64,000 nt of DNA from Gilvimarinus sp. DA14 (GCF_024204685.1 NZ_CP100350.1:2892501-2956500); one strand, 5' to 3'. Positions 18,603 through 27,255 are shown, counted from the stretch's first letter. Made by a program: numbers and translations. The notes: generated from the letters alone by a model not told the origin.

Positions 18603-18614
18603 GTTATCGATAAC
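18603..18614. promoter_or_regulatory. Operator-like palindrome, copy 2
   Basis: GTTATCGATAAC, a perfect 12-bp palindrome (within TTGTTATCGATAACC) upstream of the cellulase gene. Confidence 0.45.
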
Positions 18615-18907
18615 CTGTGTCGCGAAAAATTTTATTGTTGATTTATGAGAAAAATATAAATTTTTTCTGTGACTTTCCTCTCAGAGGTCGGCGCGTGAAT
18701 TCCTTTTTTACTTGTCTCTTGTGTCTATACTGCCTGCTTCGTAAACGGCCGATTAGTATTTAAAGGTTGTTGCGAATATAAATTTAATAATTTTCTTGCT
18801 AGCTATCGCAGAGGATGTGGGTCGTTAAAAAGCTAACTATTTTTTTGGCGGCTTAGTATTGAGGTGTGTTCGCGATTCTGCGATGCAACGCTATGGAGAG
18901 TAATAAA

Positions 18908-20782
18908 ATGTTTAAAGTGAAGAGACGTGTTAGATCTACGGCTATTCTCGGGTTAGCCATTGCTGCAGTTGCCCAGGGCGCTGGAGCACAAAGCGCCAGC
19001 TGCAGTTATACGGTTAACAGTGATTGGGGCTCAGGTTTTGTGGGTAGCATCAATATCACCAATACTGGCAACGAGCCCATCAATGGCTGGAATGTAAATT
19101 GGCAGTATGACAACAACACATTAGGTAATACCTGGAACGCTAATTTAAGCGGCTCAAACCCTTACAGTGCGTCCAATCTTAGCTGGAACAGCACCATTCA
19201 ACCGGGGCAAACAGTAAGCTTCGGTTTTCAGGGTACTACTAACGGCGGCGCGGCTGAAGTCCCGGTCGTCAATGGCGATGTTTGTAACGGGGCAAGCTCT
19301 TCCTCCAGTAGCTCGAGCAGCTCAGTTTCCAGTAGTTCTTCTTCGAGCAGTTCCTCCAGCTCATCATCAAGTTCTTCCAGCAGTTCCTCGTCATCCAGTG
19401 AGCCCTCCGGTGACGGTACCTTCCGTGTAGACGAGACTGGCAACATTACTAAAAATGGCGAGTTGTTTCCGGTTAAGTGTTCTTCCTGGTTTGGTTTGGA
19501 AGGTCAGCACGAGCCGCCGGATGCAGAAAACAACCCCGACGGCGCACCAATGGAGTTGTATGTGGGCAATATGTGGTGGGTTGAAAGCGGCCGCGACATT
19601 CAGCAAACCATGGATGAAATTACCGCCCAGGGTATTAACACTATCCGCCTTCCTATTGCTCCGCAAACTTTGGACCCCAATGATCCCCAGGGGCGCGGCG
19701 ACATTCGTCAGGGCGGGGTTTTGAAAAACGCGCCCTCTGTGCGTCAGGATAACGCGCGACAAGCGTTGGAAGACTTTATTGTGCAGGCCGATCAGAACGA
19801 CATTCAGGTGATAATCGATATTCACTCCTGCTCCAATTATGTGGGCTGGCGCGCCGGTCGTTTGGATGCCACACCGCCTTATGCCGACCGCGACCGTGAA
19901 CACTACGAATTTACCCGTGAAGGTTATTCCTGCGGCGTCGTGGACGACGAAGGTGTTGTGGTTCACGAGTACAACGAGCAACTCTGGCTTGAAGACCTGC
20001 AAACCATTGCCGGCTTCTCCGAGCAGCTGGGTGTAGACAACATTATGGCCATCGATATTTTCAACGAGCCATGGGATTACACCTGGGATGAGTGGAGCAC
20101 CCTGGCCGAAAATGCCTATGCAGCCATCAACGAAGTCAACCAGGATATTCTGGTGATGGTTGAAGGTATTTCTGCCGGCACCAGTGATGGCACCGAAGTC
20201 GCTCACGGTGGCGAAGATACTAACCCCAACTGGGGCGAGAACTTCTATCCACTGCAGTTTGATCCTCTGGATATTCCTAAAGAACGTCTGATTCTGTCGC
20301 CCCACACCTATGGTCCTTCGGTTTATGTGCAACCGCAGTTTATGGACCCGGCCGAACCCGAGTGTGATGGCCTGGAAGGCGACGAAGCCGGTGATGCCGG
20401 CTGTAATATTGTGATTGACCCGGCCCGTATTCGCCCCGGTTGGGATGAGCACTTTGGCTATCTGCGCGAGCAGGGTTATGCCATGGTAATCGGCGAGTTT
20501 GGCGGCTTCTTTGACTGGCCGAATGGCGCGCCTGTGCGCGATCGGGAACGCTGGGGTCACATTCAGACCAATGTCGATGAGCAGTGGCAGAATACCCTGG
20601 TTGATTACATGATCGAGAAGGATATTCAGGCCTGTTACTGGTCTACCAACCCAGAATCCGGTGATACCGGTGGTTTGTACAACCATGCCTATGACCCCGT
20701 CTCGAACGAGGCCGGCTGGGGTACTTGGGAAGGCTTTGACCAGGACAAATGGAGCTTGCTGCAACGCCTGTGGCAAGACTAG
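18908..20782 (+). CDS. Secreted cellulase: CBM2, poly-serine linker, GH5
   Basis: A 624-residue endoglucanase-type enzyme. Signal peptide to residue 27 (QGAGA), family 2 cellulose-binding module about 30-126 bounded by the two cysteines typical of CBM2 and with several exposed tryptophans, a linker of about 35 serines broken by one valine (130-165), and a GH5 barrel with acid/base Glu387 in IFNEPW and nucleophile Glu530 in IGEFGG. ATG at 18908 is chosen because GGAGAG lies 7 nt upstream and the signal peptide begins there; an earlier in-frame start adds 14 non-signal residues. Poly-serine linkers are a hallmark of Cellvibrio-like cellulases. Confidence 0.95.
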   Translation: MFKVKRRVRSTAILGLAIAAVAQGAGAQSASCSYTVNSDWGSGFVGSINITNTGNEPINGWNVNWQYDNNTLGNTWNANLSGSNPYSASNLSWNSTIQPGQTVSFGFQGTTNGGAAEVPVVNGDVCNGASSSSSSSSSSVSSSSSSSSSSSSSSSSSSSSSSSSEPSGDGTFRVDETGNITKNGELFPVKCSSWFGLEGQHEPPDAENNPDGAPMELYVGNMWWVESGRDIQQTMDEITAQGINTIRLPIAPQTLDPNDPQGRGDIRQGGVLKNAPSVRQDNARQALEDFIVQADQNDIQVIIDIHSCSNYVGWRAGRLDATPPYADRDREHYEFTREGYSCGVVDDEGVVVHEYNEQLWLEDLQTIAGFSEQLGVDNIMAIDIFNEPWDYTWDEWSTLAENAYAAINEVNQDILVMVEGISAGTSDGTEVAHGGEDTNPNWGENFYPLQFDPLDIPKERLILSPHTYGPSVYVQPQFMDPAEPECDGLEGDEAGDAGCNIVIDPARIRPGWDEHFGYLREQGYAMVIGEFGGFFDWPNGAPVRDRERWGHIQTNVDEQWQNTLVDYMIEKDIQACYWSTNPESGDTGGLYNHAYDPVSNEAGWGTWEGFDQDKWSLLQRLWQD

Positions 20783-20809
20783 ACATCCCCTGTTACTAGC
20801 CACACTGTC

Positions 20810-20836
20810 AAGCCGGGCCCAGTGCCCGGCTTTTTT
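20810..20836 (+). terminator. Terminator of the cellulase gene
   Basis: AGCCGGGC, CCAGT loop, GCCCGGCT then TTTTTT; perfect 8-bp GC-rich stem. Confidence 0.88.
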
Positions 20837-20943
20837 ATGCCTGGTGTAATGGTCTGTAATGGTGTTGCAATCGCCTGTATCGCTATTGTGTGAGCTGTTC
20901 GCGGTGATAGCCGCCGCAAGTAAAAACACAATTGGGGGTCGGT

Positions 20944-21408
20944 ATGTCGGTGTTGCAGAAAAGTCCAAAACAATTGGCGGTAGATTTTCAAAAATACTTT
21001 ACCGGTATGTTGGACGAGTCGTCCATGAGGCGCACAGTTCAGACCCTGGAAAACACTACCGAGAACCGCTTGCGTACCGCCACGCCCTATGACGCCGAGG
21101 GTTCCTTAAGCAGCTTGATCTACTATGTCAAAGCCAGCTGTAACGTCGAGGGCGGACGGGCATTTAGCGGTCGGGTTTGGGGGCAGGGGTTGCCCACAGG
21201 TGGTGCCCTTGTCGGCGACATATTTCTCGCAGATGGCTGCTCAATTGACGATCTGTACTGCCGCACCTGTGAGTTTACCTACACAGCGACGCCTAGCTAC
21301 ACGGCGTTTTACTTTTTTGACTTTAACGAAATGTTATTGGGTCATTTTCAGGCCGGTGCCATATCCAGCGTTTTCTCGGTGGGTAAGGGTGACGGCGTAT
21401 GGCGTTGA
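20944..21408 (+). CDS. VapA/VapB-family (Rhodococcus virulence-associated) protein homologue
   Basis: A 154-residue protein whose last 100 residues follow the core of Rhodococcus equi VapA, as I recall that sequence, nearly segment by segment: YDAEGSLSSLIYY, LPTGGALVGDIF, DLYCRTCEFTYTATPSY, FYFFDFNEMLLGHFQAGAIS and VGKGDGVW correspond to VapA blocks including the GHVQAGAVSAVVGVGGGSGSW region. The core is a closed beta-barrel. The N-terminal 50 residues are helical and unrelated, with no signal peptide, unlike VapA. ATG at 20944 has GGGGGT upstream. It lies between a cellulase terminator and a convergent unknown gene. Function here unknown; VapA perturbs phagosome membranes. Confidence 0.75.
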   Translation: MSVLQKSPKQLAVDFQKYFTGMLDESSMRRTVQTLENTTENRLRTATPYDAEGSLSSLIYYVKASCNVEGGRAFSGRVWGQGLPTGGALVGDIFLADGCSIDDLYCRTCEFTYTATPSYTAFYFFDFNEMLLGHFQAGAISSVFSVGKGDGVWR

Positions 21409-21431
21409 GGTTGCGAAGACTTGAGCGCAAT

Positions 21432-21456
21432 AAGGGGGCTAAGCCCCCTTTCTCTT
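21432..21456. terminator. Terminator between convergent genes
   Basis: AAGGGGGC, TAA loop, GCCCCCTT, followed by TTCTCTTTTTT on the plus strand; it ends the VapA-like gene and may serve the opposite gene. Confidence 0.8.
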
Positions 21457-21471
21457 TTTTGCTTGCTTGAA

Positions 21472-21882
21472 TTACTGCCCCCAAGCCCTTTCGAACATCT
21501 GGCAGCCGTCAAACAGGTAGGTGTGACCCTTGCGACAGGTGAAGAGTAAGGTGCGCCCGCCGCTGATAGCAATGTGAATCTTGCGACCTCTCGCGGTTAA
21601 GTGTGCCGCTTGTAGCGGGCCAATTTTCTTATCTTCAAAAGAAACCCAGCGTACTCGGTCGGATTCGTCGTAGGTTTTTACGCTAATGCTGGAACTTGTT
21701 TGATTAAACAGAGTGACCGCACTTAATTCAGTGCGTTGTAACAGTGGTAGTCCTTTTACAATAAGTTGAACGTCCTTGCTCAGAGCTTTCGTGCCGAAAT
21801 CTATGAGCTGGTACATACACTTCCCCGCAGGAGTCAAAACTGCAGTGTATGTATTTGCCATCTGTTGGCGATTACATGCCAT
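21472..21882 (-). CDS. Hypothetical protein convergent with the VapA-like gene
   Basis: A 136-residue protein (or 129 if the second ATG at 21861, MANTYTAVLTP, is used; neither start has a clear ribosome site). No signal peptide or membrane helix; the composition suggests a mainly beta fold with four to five cysteines. Not recognised. Base composition looks more AT-rich than the flanking signalling genes, which together with the VapA-like neighbour hints at a transferred segment, but that is inference. Confidence 0.6.
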   Translation of the reverse strand: MACNRQQMANTYTAVLTPAGKCMYQLIDFGTKALSKDVQLIVKGLPLLQRTELSAVTLFNQTSSSISVKTYDESDRVRWVSFEDKKIGPLQAAHLTARGRKIHIAISGGRTLLFTCRKGHTYLFDGCQMFERAWGQ

Positions 21883-21897
21883 TACATCGGTTGAGCT

Positions 21898-22887
21898 TTA
21901 TTTACTGTACTCTTGCCGGATCGCGAGAATGTCCGCTTCCAGCGTAATAAACAAATTTGCCAGCGCGGGATCGAAGTGATGGCCGGCCTGATCGGCGATC
22001 AGGGCGAATGCATCGGCTGTAGGCCAGGCGGGTTTGTAGGGCCGTTTGGAGGTAAGAGCATCGAAGACATCGGCAATTGCTACTATTCGTGCCTCGAGAG
22101 AGATTTGCTCGCCACGGAGGCCTTTGGGATAGCCTGAGCCATCCCACTTTTCATGGTGCTCGAGTGCCAGAGTATGTGCGAGCTTTATGAGGGGCGATTG
22201 CGAGCCGCGCAGAATATTGGCTCCGATTTGCGCGTGCGCCTTCATATGCTCAAATTCCTCGGTGGTTAGACGCCCGGGTTTGAGTAAGATTGCATCGGGG
22301 ATACCAATTTTTCCCACATCGTGCATGGGGGCTGCTTGGCGGATTAACTCGGCGTGCGCTTCGTTTAAGCCCGCTGCCAAAGCCAGCAGTTTGCTGTAAT
22401 GGCTCATGCGCAATATATGCTCGCCTGTGTCTTCATCCTTATACTCGGCCGCACTACCGAGGCGTTGTACTAAATCGATATGCGCCTGCTGTAAAAGTTC
22501 TGCCTGTACCAATGACAGGTGATTTTTTACACGCGCGCGCACCAGTGCAGGGGTGATGGGTTTGGTAATGTAGTCTACGGCTCCCACTTCGAAGCCATTG
22601 TATTCATCGTCGTGATCGTTCATGGCGGTCACGAAAATAACGGGAATAGCGCGGGTGGCCGGGTCTTCCTTGAGTGCCTGGCAGACTTCAATACCACTCA
22701 TGCCGGGCATCATTACATCGAGCAGAATAAGTTTGGGCGGCTCTTGTGCTACCAGCTCTAATGCTGCCGGCCCTGATTTGGCGAAGGCTAAGCGATAATC
22801 CTCAGCCAGCACTCGCTGCATCACCTTTAAATTTACCGGTTCATCATCCACCACTAAAATACGCGGTTTTTCACTTGGGCTAATCAT
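21898..22887 (-). CDS. Response regulator with HD-GYP phosphodiesterase domain
   Basis: A 329-residue REC-HD-GYP protein of the RpfG class. Receiver about 8-125 with phospho-acceptor Asp in ILLDVMMPGMSG and the conserved Lys in ITKPI; HD-GYP domain about 150-320 with MHDVGKIGIPD and HHEKWDGSGYPKGL, all key residues kept, so hydrolysis of cyclic di-GMP is expected. Its start overlaps the end of the hybrid kinase gene by 8 nt, so kinase and regulator form a two-gene operon and probable phosphorelay. Confidence 0.93.
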   Translation of the reverse strand: MISPSEKPRILVVDDEPVNLKVMQRVLAEDYRLAFAKSGPAALELVAQEPPKLILLDVMMPGMSGIEVCQALKEDPATRAIPVIFVTAMNDHDDEYNGFEVGAVDYITKPITPALVRARVKNHLSLVQAELLQQAHIDLVQRLGSAAEYKDEDTGEHILRMSHYSKLLALAAGLNEAHAELIRQAAPMHDVGKIGIPDAILLKPGRLTTEEFEHMKAHAQIGANILRGSQSPLIKLAHTLALEHHEKWDGSGYPKGLRGEQISLEARIVAIADVFDALTSKRPYKPAWPTADAFALIADQAGHHFDPALANLFITLEADILAIRQEYSK

Positions 22888-25800
22888 CTTGGGCTTCGCT
22901 TTTTGTGGGGCAGTCCAGCTCTTGCAGCAGCTCGTTTATACGGGTGATGGCCAGAGAAAAATTAAAATCATCCAGCGCCTGGACGATGGCTTCTACCTTA
23001 CTGTCCGTCAGAGCAGAGGCCAAGCGGTTCAGCTCGGTCAGGCTCGCCTCATCTATTTCGGCCGCCATTGCGCTGGCTCTAAGCCGTGCCAGCAGTGCTG
23101 CTAATTGTTCCGGGTTTACATCTATGTGCTCTTCTAGGTCTGCCATTGCCTGGTGCTGCGCGTCGAGCAAGGCAGTAACGGTTTTCAGCTCGCGAGTAAT
23201 TGCGGCAAATACCGGTTGCGTCTGTGCGCCCGCTTGTTCCAGATCGCCCAGTAGTCGGGCTAGTTGCATCAACCCCAGGTTGCCGGCTAAACCTTTACAG
23301 GTGTGTACCAGTCGGCGGTGCTGTTCGAGTTTCGCATCGTAGCTATCTTGGCATTGGCTAAGCTCGGCAGCTTGGTGGCGTAAAAAGTGTTTTATTTCTT
23401 TGATTTGTTGATTTCGGTTGCCCCACAGCAATGCGCCGTGGGCAAAGTCGATATGCTCGGCGGACAGGGAAGCGGAGGGCGCGCGGTGTTGGCTGTGGGG
23501 GTGCTGTAGTACTCTCGCTATTTCAGCGTAAAGTTGAACCGGATTGAGCGGCTTGTTAGCGAAGCCATTCATACCAGCATCTTCCGCCGCTTGTTTGTCT
23601 TGGCTTAACACGCTGGCGGTCAAAGCGATAATCGGTGTGGCGCGGCGTTGTTGTTGCGCCTCCAGTGCGCGAATTCTTTGGCTCGCCACTATGCCATCGC
23701 ACAGCGGCATATGAATATCCATTAAAATGATATCCACCGCTTCACGCTCATAGACTTGCAGCGCCTCCAGCCCGTTGCCGGCACTGATGACCTGGTGCCC
23801 GTTGCGGGATAATAGTAACGCCAGCAGCTCAAGGTTTTGCTCTATGTCGTCCACGATTAATACTTTTAGCGGCGCAAGTTGTGTCGGCTCAGAGCGAGAT
23901 GCGGATTTTTGGTTAGCGTCAGTTTTCTCAAGTGGTAAGTGAAAGCAGAATCGACTGCCTCGGCCCGGCTCACTGGTTGCGCTAATCTCTCCGCCCATTA
24001 GTTCGACCAGTTGTTTGCTGATGGTTGTTCCCAGGCCGGTGCCACCGTAGCGACGAGTCGTGGTGTCATCGGCTTGTTCGAAGGGTTTAAAAATTTTCGC
24101 TAGTTGGTTCTCGGCAATGCCTATGCCCGAGTCAATGACTTCAAACACAATGCCCAGGCCTGATTCGTATTTGACGGCAACGCTGACTTCGCCGTCGTCA
24201 GTAAATTTTATCGCGTTACCGATTAAATTATTGAGCACCTGACGAATTCGATCAGCATCGCCGAGGTATTGCGGATGCAGATCATCGGCCAAACGTAGAT
24301 TGAGTTCTATGCCTTTTTGTTTTGCCAGCAGCCAAAACGTAGAGATAATTTCGTCGAGCAGTGCGTGTAGGGAGAAGGGTTCTCGGTGAATGAGCAGCTT
24401 TCCCTTTTCTAACTTGGCGGAGTCGAGAATGTCATTGAGTAGATGCATCAGTGAGCGCGCCGAGCTGTTAATGATGGCCAGGTGCTTGCGCTGCTCCGCC
24501 TGCAGCGGCTCGTCCAGTAAGATGTCGCTGAAGCCGAGAATGGCATTCATGGGAGTGCGGATTTCATGGCTCATATTGGCCAAAAAAGCCTGTTTAGATT
24601 GCGCCGCCTGTTCGGCGGATTGTTTTGCCTGTTTTAATTGCTCTTCATAGTTATGGCGCTCGGTAATGTCGGTGAGTACTCCGTCAATCCACTTGGCTTG
24701 GCCGTCATGGTCGAAACTAAAGCTGCCTTGATCCAGTACCCAAATGGTTTGCCCATTGCGGTGACGAATACGGTATTCGGTCGAATAGGCAGTGCGTTGA
24801 GACAGCGCCAGGTTGACGCTCTTGTCGACAATAGCCTGGTCTCTGGAGTCGATAAGGTCACCCAAATCTACTCGTCGCTGAAGAAAATCGTCCTGCGGGT
24901 AACCGGTGAGCTCCTGAATGCTGGGACTGGCAAAAAGCATTGGCCACTGTTGACTGATTTCACAGCGAAACGCCACGCCGGGCAAATTGTTAACCAGCGA
25001 GCGATATTGCTGTTCTTTTTCCAGCAGACTTTCCTGCAGCGCTTTTTGGGCGCTTAGATCGGTAATAAACGCGACGTACAAGGTTGCCTGGCCTTTTTGT
25101 CGCACCTCGCCAACGCCTAAGCGAATTGGTAATGTATGGCCGTTTTTATGTCGCGCCATAACCTCGACATTGCGGCCGCTAAACTGGCTAAAGTCTACCT
25201 CTTGGTCGTCGATGTGGCACAGGCCGACATCGTTTTTATCGCCATGTGTCAGCAGGTTAAGGCTTTGGCCTGCCAGCTCGTCGGCAGTAAAGCCGAGAAT
25301 CTTTTCTGCTGCCTGGTTAGCGCTCAGCATCTGGCCCTTTTCATTTAGGGTGATAATGCCATCCACGGCGGTGGATAAAATCGCCCGCAGGCGTGACTCG
25401 CTGTTCGACTTTTCCGTTAGCATTAAACGGTAGCGCACCAGGCCATTGATTATTGCCGCCAACAACGTGAGAAAGACCGTCGCACAAGCGACGCTCACTG
25501 CAATAAATGATAAGTCTGAGCTGATGGCTGGCAACTGCGTTTGCGCGACGCTGCTGCCCACAAAGCGGGTGGCAACCATGCCCATATAGTGCATGCCCGA
25601 TACCGCAAGACCGAGTATGAGGGCACAGATAAGGCGGCTTTGTTGAATACTGAGGGAGGGAATATAGGTGCCGAGATAAAAACGCGCACACAGGCCGATA
25701 AACGACAGTCCTACCGCGACCAGGATAGACAGTGCAAATTGCAGCGGGTCGTAGCGCAGTAATGGCGCCAGCTCCATGGCCGCCATGCCGCTGTAGTGCA

Positions 25801-26203
25801 TGGTGCCTATGCCAGCACCTAAAAGCACTGAGCCCAGCGCGACATTGTGAAAATCAACACTGCGAGAGAGGAGAAAAATCGCGTAGAGGCAGGAGAAAAA
25901 AGCCGGTAAAAACGATAGAAATGTAATGCCCGGATCGTAGTTGATCTCAGTGCAGAGGGAAAAGGCCAGCATGCCGATAAAGTGCATACTCCAGATGCCC
26001 CCCGACATGATCAGCGCCGAGGTGACTTTGGCAAGCTGGCGATAGCTGCGCAGCGGGGTTTGCTTCGCTAGGTCCAGCAGGTAAACGGTAAAATAACTGG
26101 CGAAAATGGCAATGCAAATCGACAGGGCGACCAAGCGGTAGTTGTATACGCCGCTGAGTATCAGGCTCGGATCATGATCGGTAAAGAAAAAGTCTGACAG
26201 CAC
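22880..26203 (-). CDS. MHYT-PAS-PAS hybrid sensor histidine kinase with REC and Hpt
   Basis: A 1107-residue inner-membrane sensor. The first 260 residues form about seven membrane helices carrying three MHYT-type motifs (MHFIGM, MHYSGM, MHYMGM), a putative metal/gas-sensing module. Two PAS domains follow (about 270-390 and 400-520), then HisKA with MSHEIRTPMNAILGF, HATPase with the N-box LNNLIGNAIKF and GGTGLGTTISKQL, a receiver (Asp in ILMDIHMPLCDG) and a C-terminal Hpt with histidine in HTCKGLAGNLG. A complete internal phosphorelay that probably ends at the overlapping HD-GYP regulator, linking the signal to cyclic di-GMP. Confidence 0.93.
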   Translation of the reverse strand: MLSDFFFTDHDPSLILSGVYNYRLVALSICIAIFASYFTVYLLDLAKQTPLRSYRQLAKVTSALIMSGGIWSMHFIGMLAFSLCTEINYDPGITFLSFLPAFFSCLYAIFLLSRSVDFHNVALGSVLLGAGIGTMHYSGMAAMELAPLLRYDPLQFALSILVAVGLSFIGLCARFYLGTYIPSLSIQQSRLICALILGLAVSGMHYMGMVATRFVGSSVAQTQLPAISSDLSFIAVSVACATVFLTLLAAIINGLVRYRLMLTEKSNSESRLRAILSTAVDGIITLNEKGQMLSANQAAEKILGFTADELAGQSLNLLTHGDKNDVGLCHIDDQEVDFSQFSGRNVEVMARHKNGHTLPIRLGVGEVRQKGQATLYVAFITDLSAQKALQESLLEKEQQYRSLVNNLPGVAFRCEISQQWPMLFASPSIQELTGYPQDDFLQRRVDLGDLIDSRDQAIVDKSVNLALSQRTAYSTEYRIRHRNGQTIWVLDQGSFSFDHDGQAKWIDGVLTDITERHNYEEQLKQAKQSAEQAAQSKQAFLANMSHEIRTPMNAILGFSDILLDEPLQAEQRKHLAIINSSARSLMHLLNDILDSAKLEKGKLLIHREPFSLHALLDEIISTFWLLAKQKGIELNLRLADDLHPQYLGDADRIRQVLNNLIGNAIKFTDDGEVSVAVKYESGLGIVFEVIDSGIGIAENQLAKIFKPFEQADDTTTRRYGGTGLGTTISKQLVELMGGEISATSEPGRGSRFCFHLPLEKTDANQKSASRSEPTQLAPLKVLIVDDIEQNLELLALLLSRNGHQVISAGNGLEALQVYEREAVDIILMDIHMPLCDGIVASQRIRALEAQQQRRATPIIALTASVLSQDKQAAEDAGMNGFANKPLNPVQLYAEIARVLQHPHSQHRAPSASLSAEHIDFAHGALLWGNRNQQIKEIKHFLRHQAAELSQCQDSYDAKLEQHRRLVHTCKGLAGNLGLMQLARLLGDLEQAGAQTQPVFAAITRELKTVTALLDAQHQAMADLEEHIDVNPEQLAALLARLRASAMAAEIDEASLTELNRLASALTDSKVEAIVQALDDFNFSLAITRINELLQELDCPTKSEAQDD

Positions 26204-26323
26204 AGAGAACCTCTGGGCGGCACTGGGCCTGCTGGGTGGTTCAGGATAGTTTCGAGTGTAGTCTAAAACGCCTTTGTAGAATAGTGCGCCATTCCCCAGC
26301 GGTAGATAACAGGAGGTTAAAGG

Positions 26324-26854
26324 ATGCTGCTTGCGGGTTTAGATATGGGGCTGGTTGTGGTTCTGACGGTGCTGGCTGGCCAACTACTTGATTGATGGGG
26401 CCAGAAGCGTGCGCCGGAGGCTGGGCGTTTCTCAGGTGGTTATTGGGGCGCTGGAGACAGGCTTCGGCAGATCGACCCCCGAGCTTGCGGTCAATGTTAA
26501 ATCGGCTCTGGCGGGTGACACGGATTTGGCGCTGGGTAACCTGTTGGGCAGTAACCTCATTAAAATAGGGGGTGTCGCCTGTTTGGTGGCAGCTCACAAA
26601 CGCAACACCGATATGGTAATAGGTAATGTGTTGGGCTCAAATTTGTTCAACATCTTTTTTGTACTTGCGATAACTTCTATGATTGCGCCGGTATCGGTAG
26701 ATGGCAGTATGAACCGGGTAATTCTCGCCAATCTGGCGCTGGCACTCGCGCTTGGGTTCCGGCTTGGTTTCGCGCAGGAAAGCCTCTGGGGCGCGGCGCC
26801 GGTGCTTTGCTGCTGGCCGGCTACGGTGCGTATCTGGCGGTATCTTTACTGTGA
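26324..26854 (+). pseudogene. Decayed Na+/Ca2+ antiporter (YrbG/CaCA family)
   Basis: The remains of a CaCA antiporter spread over three frames. ATG at 26324 with AGGAGG upstream gives MLLAGLDMGLVVVLTVLAG and then a stop; the next frame (from about 26388) continues LIDGARSVRRRLGV, then STPELAVNVKSALAGDTDLALGNLLGSN, the alpha-1 repeat; after residue 60 it jumps to the alpha-2 region (DMVIGNVLGSNLFNIFFVLAITSMI), so the middle of the roughly 320-residue protein is deleted; the last 20 codons again need a frame change to read GAGALLLAGYGAYLAVSLL before a stop. Two frameshifts and one internal deletion make it non-functional. Confidence 0.85.
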
Positions 26855-26877
26855 TTAGTGATTAAAAGAGGTACAAA

Positions 26878-27240
26878 ATGAAAAATTGGTTAATGGTCGC
26901 GGCGCTGGCCGTTGGTGTCACTGCGTGTTCGAAGCACGACCCACTGCACGACTCTATGGAGGATATGGGCGGTGCCTTTAAAGCGATACGCGAGAGTCAA
27001 ACCGACGAGGCCCTGTTGAGTGAATGGCAACACTTTAAAGACGCTTTGGCGGTAGCCAAGGCTCAGACAGTGGCGCCTGAGGATCAAGCCAAATTTGATG
27101 AGGGCATACAAAAGCTAGAACAGCTGAGCGCTCAGGTTGATACTGCTCTGGCGGCAGGTGATATGGCAGGGGCGAAAGCGCTGCTTAAGCAAATGGGTGA
27201 GGCGCGCAAAAAGTATCACGACGCCCTTGGGGTCGATTAA
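26878..27240 (+). CDS. Cytochrome b562-family lipoprotein
   Basis: A 120-residue precursor with lipobox VTACS near residue 17 and a mature four-helix-bundle-like sequence. It aligns with E. coli cytochrome b562: the methionine ligand position (LHDSMEDMGGAFKAI) and the C-terminal histidine ligand (RKKYHDALG) are both kept. The lipid anchor is unusual for this normally soluble periplasmic family. GAGG seven nt before ATG. It follows the antiporter relic and is convergent with modC. Electron-transfer role is inferred; haem binding is not proven. Confidence 0.7.
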   Translation: MKNWLMVAALAVGVTACSKHDPLHDSMEDMGGAFKAIRESQTDEALLSEWQHFKDALAVAKAQTVAPEDQAKFDEGIQKLEQLSAQVDTALAAGDMAGAKALLKQMGEARKKYHDALGVD

Positions 27241-27255
27241 ACGTCTCCGCTCGGC

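Larger units (their letters stand above)
18402..18907. other. AT-rich intergenic regulatory region before the cellulase
   Basis: 506 bp with no gene, much more AT-rich than its surroundings. It holds a terminator (18449-18479), two palindromes GTTATCGATACC and GTTATCGATAAC, and a TATACT -10 candidate at 18726-18731, about 180 nt before the cellulase ATG. Long AT-rich leaders are common for regulated secreted hydrolases. Confidence 0.7.

Noticed and set aside
19297-19397. Tandem-repeat or CRISPR-like look of the AGC/TCC-rich segment
   Set aside because: It is in frame and encodes the poly-serine linker; no spacers or constant repeat unit.
19391-20968. A 525-codon open frame on the minus strand across the cellulase gene
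   Set aside because: It lies wholly antisense to the GH5 gene, has no recognisable domain, and results from third-position bias of the sense strand.
26388-26858. A 156-codon frame taken as a functional gene
   Set aside because: Sequence before and after it continues the same antiporter in other frames and the middle is missing, so it is part of a pseudogene.
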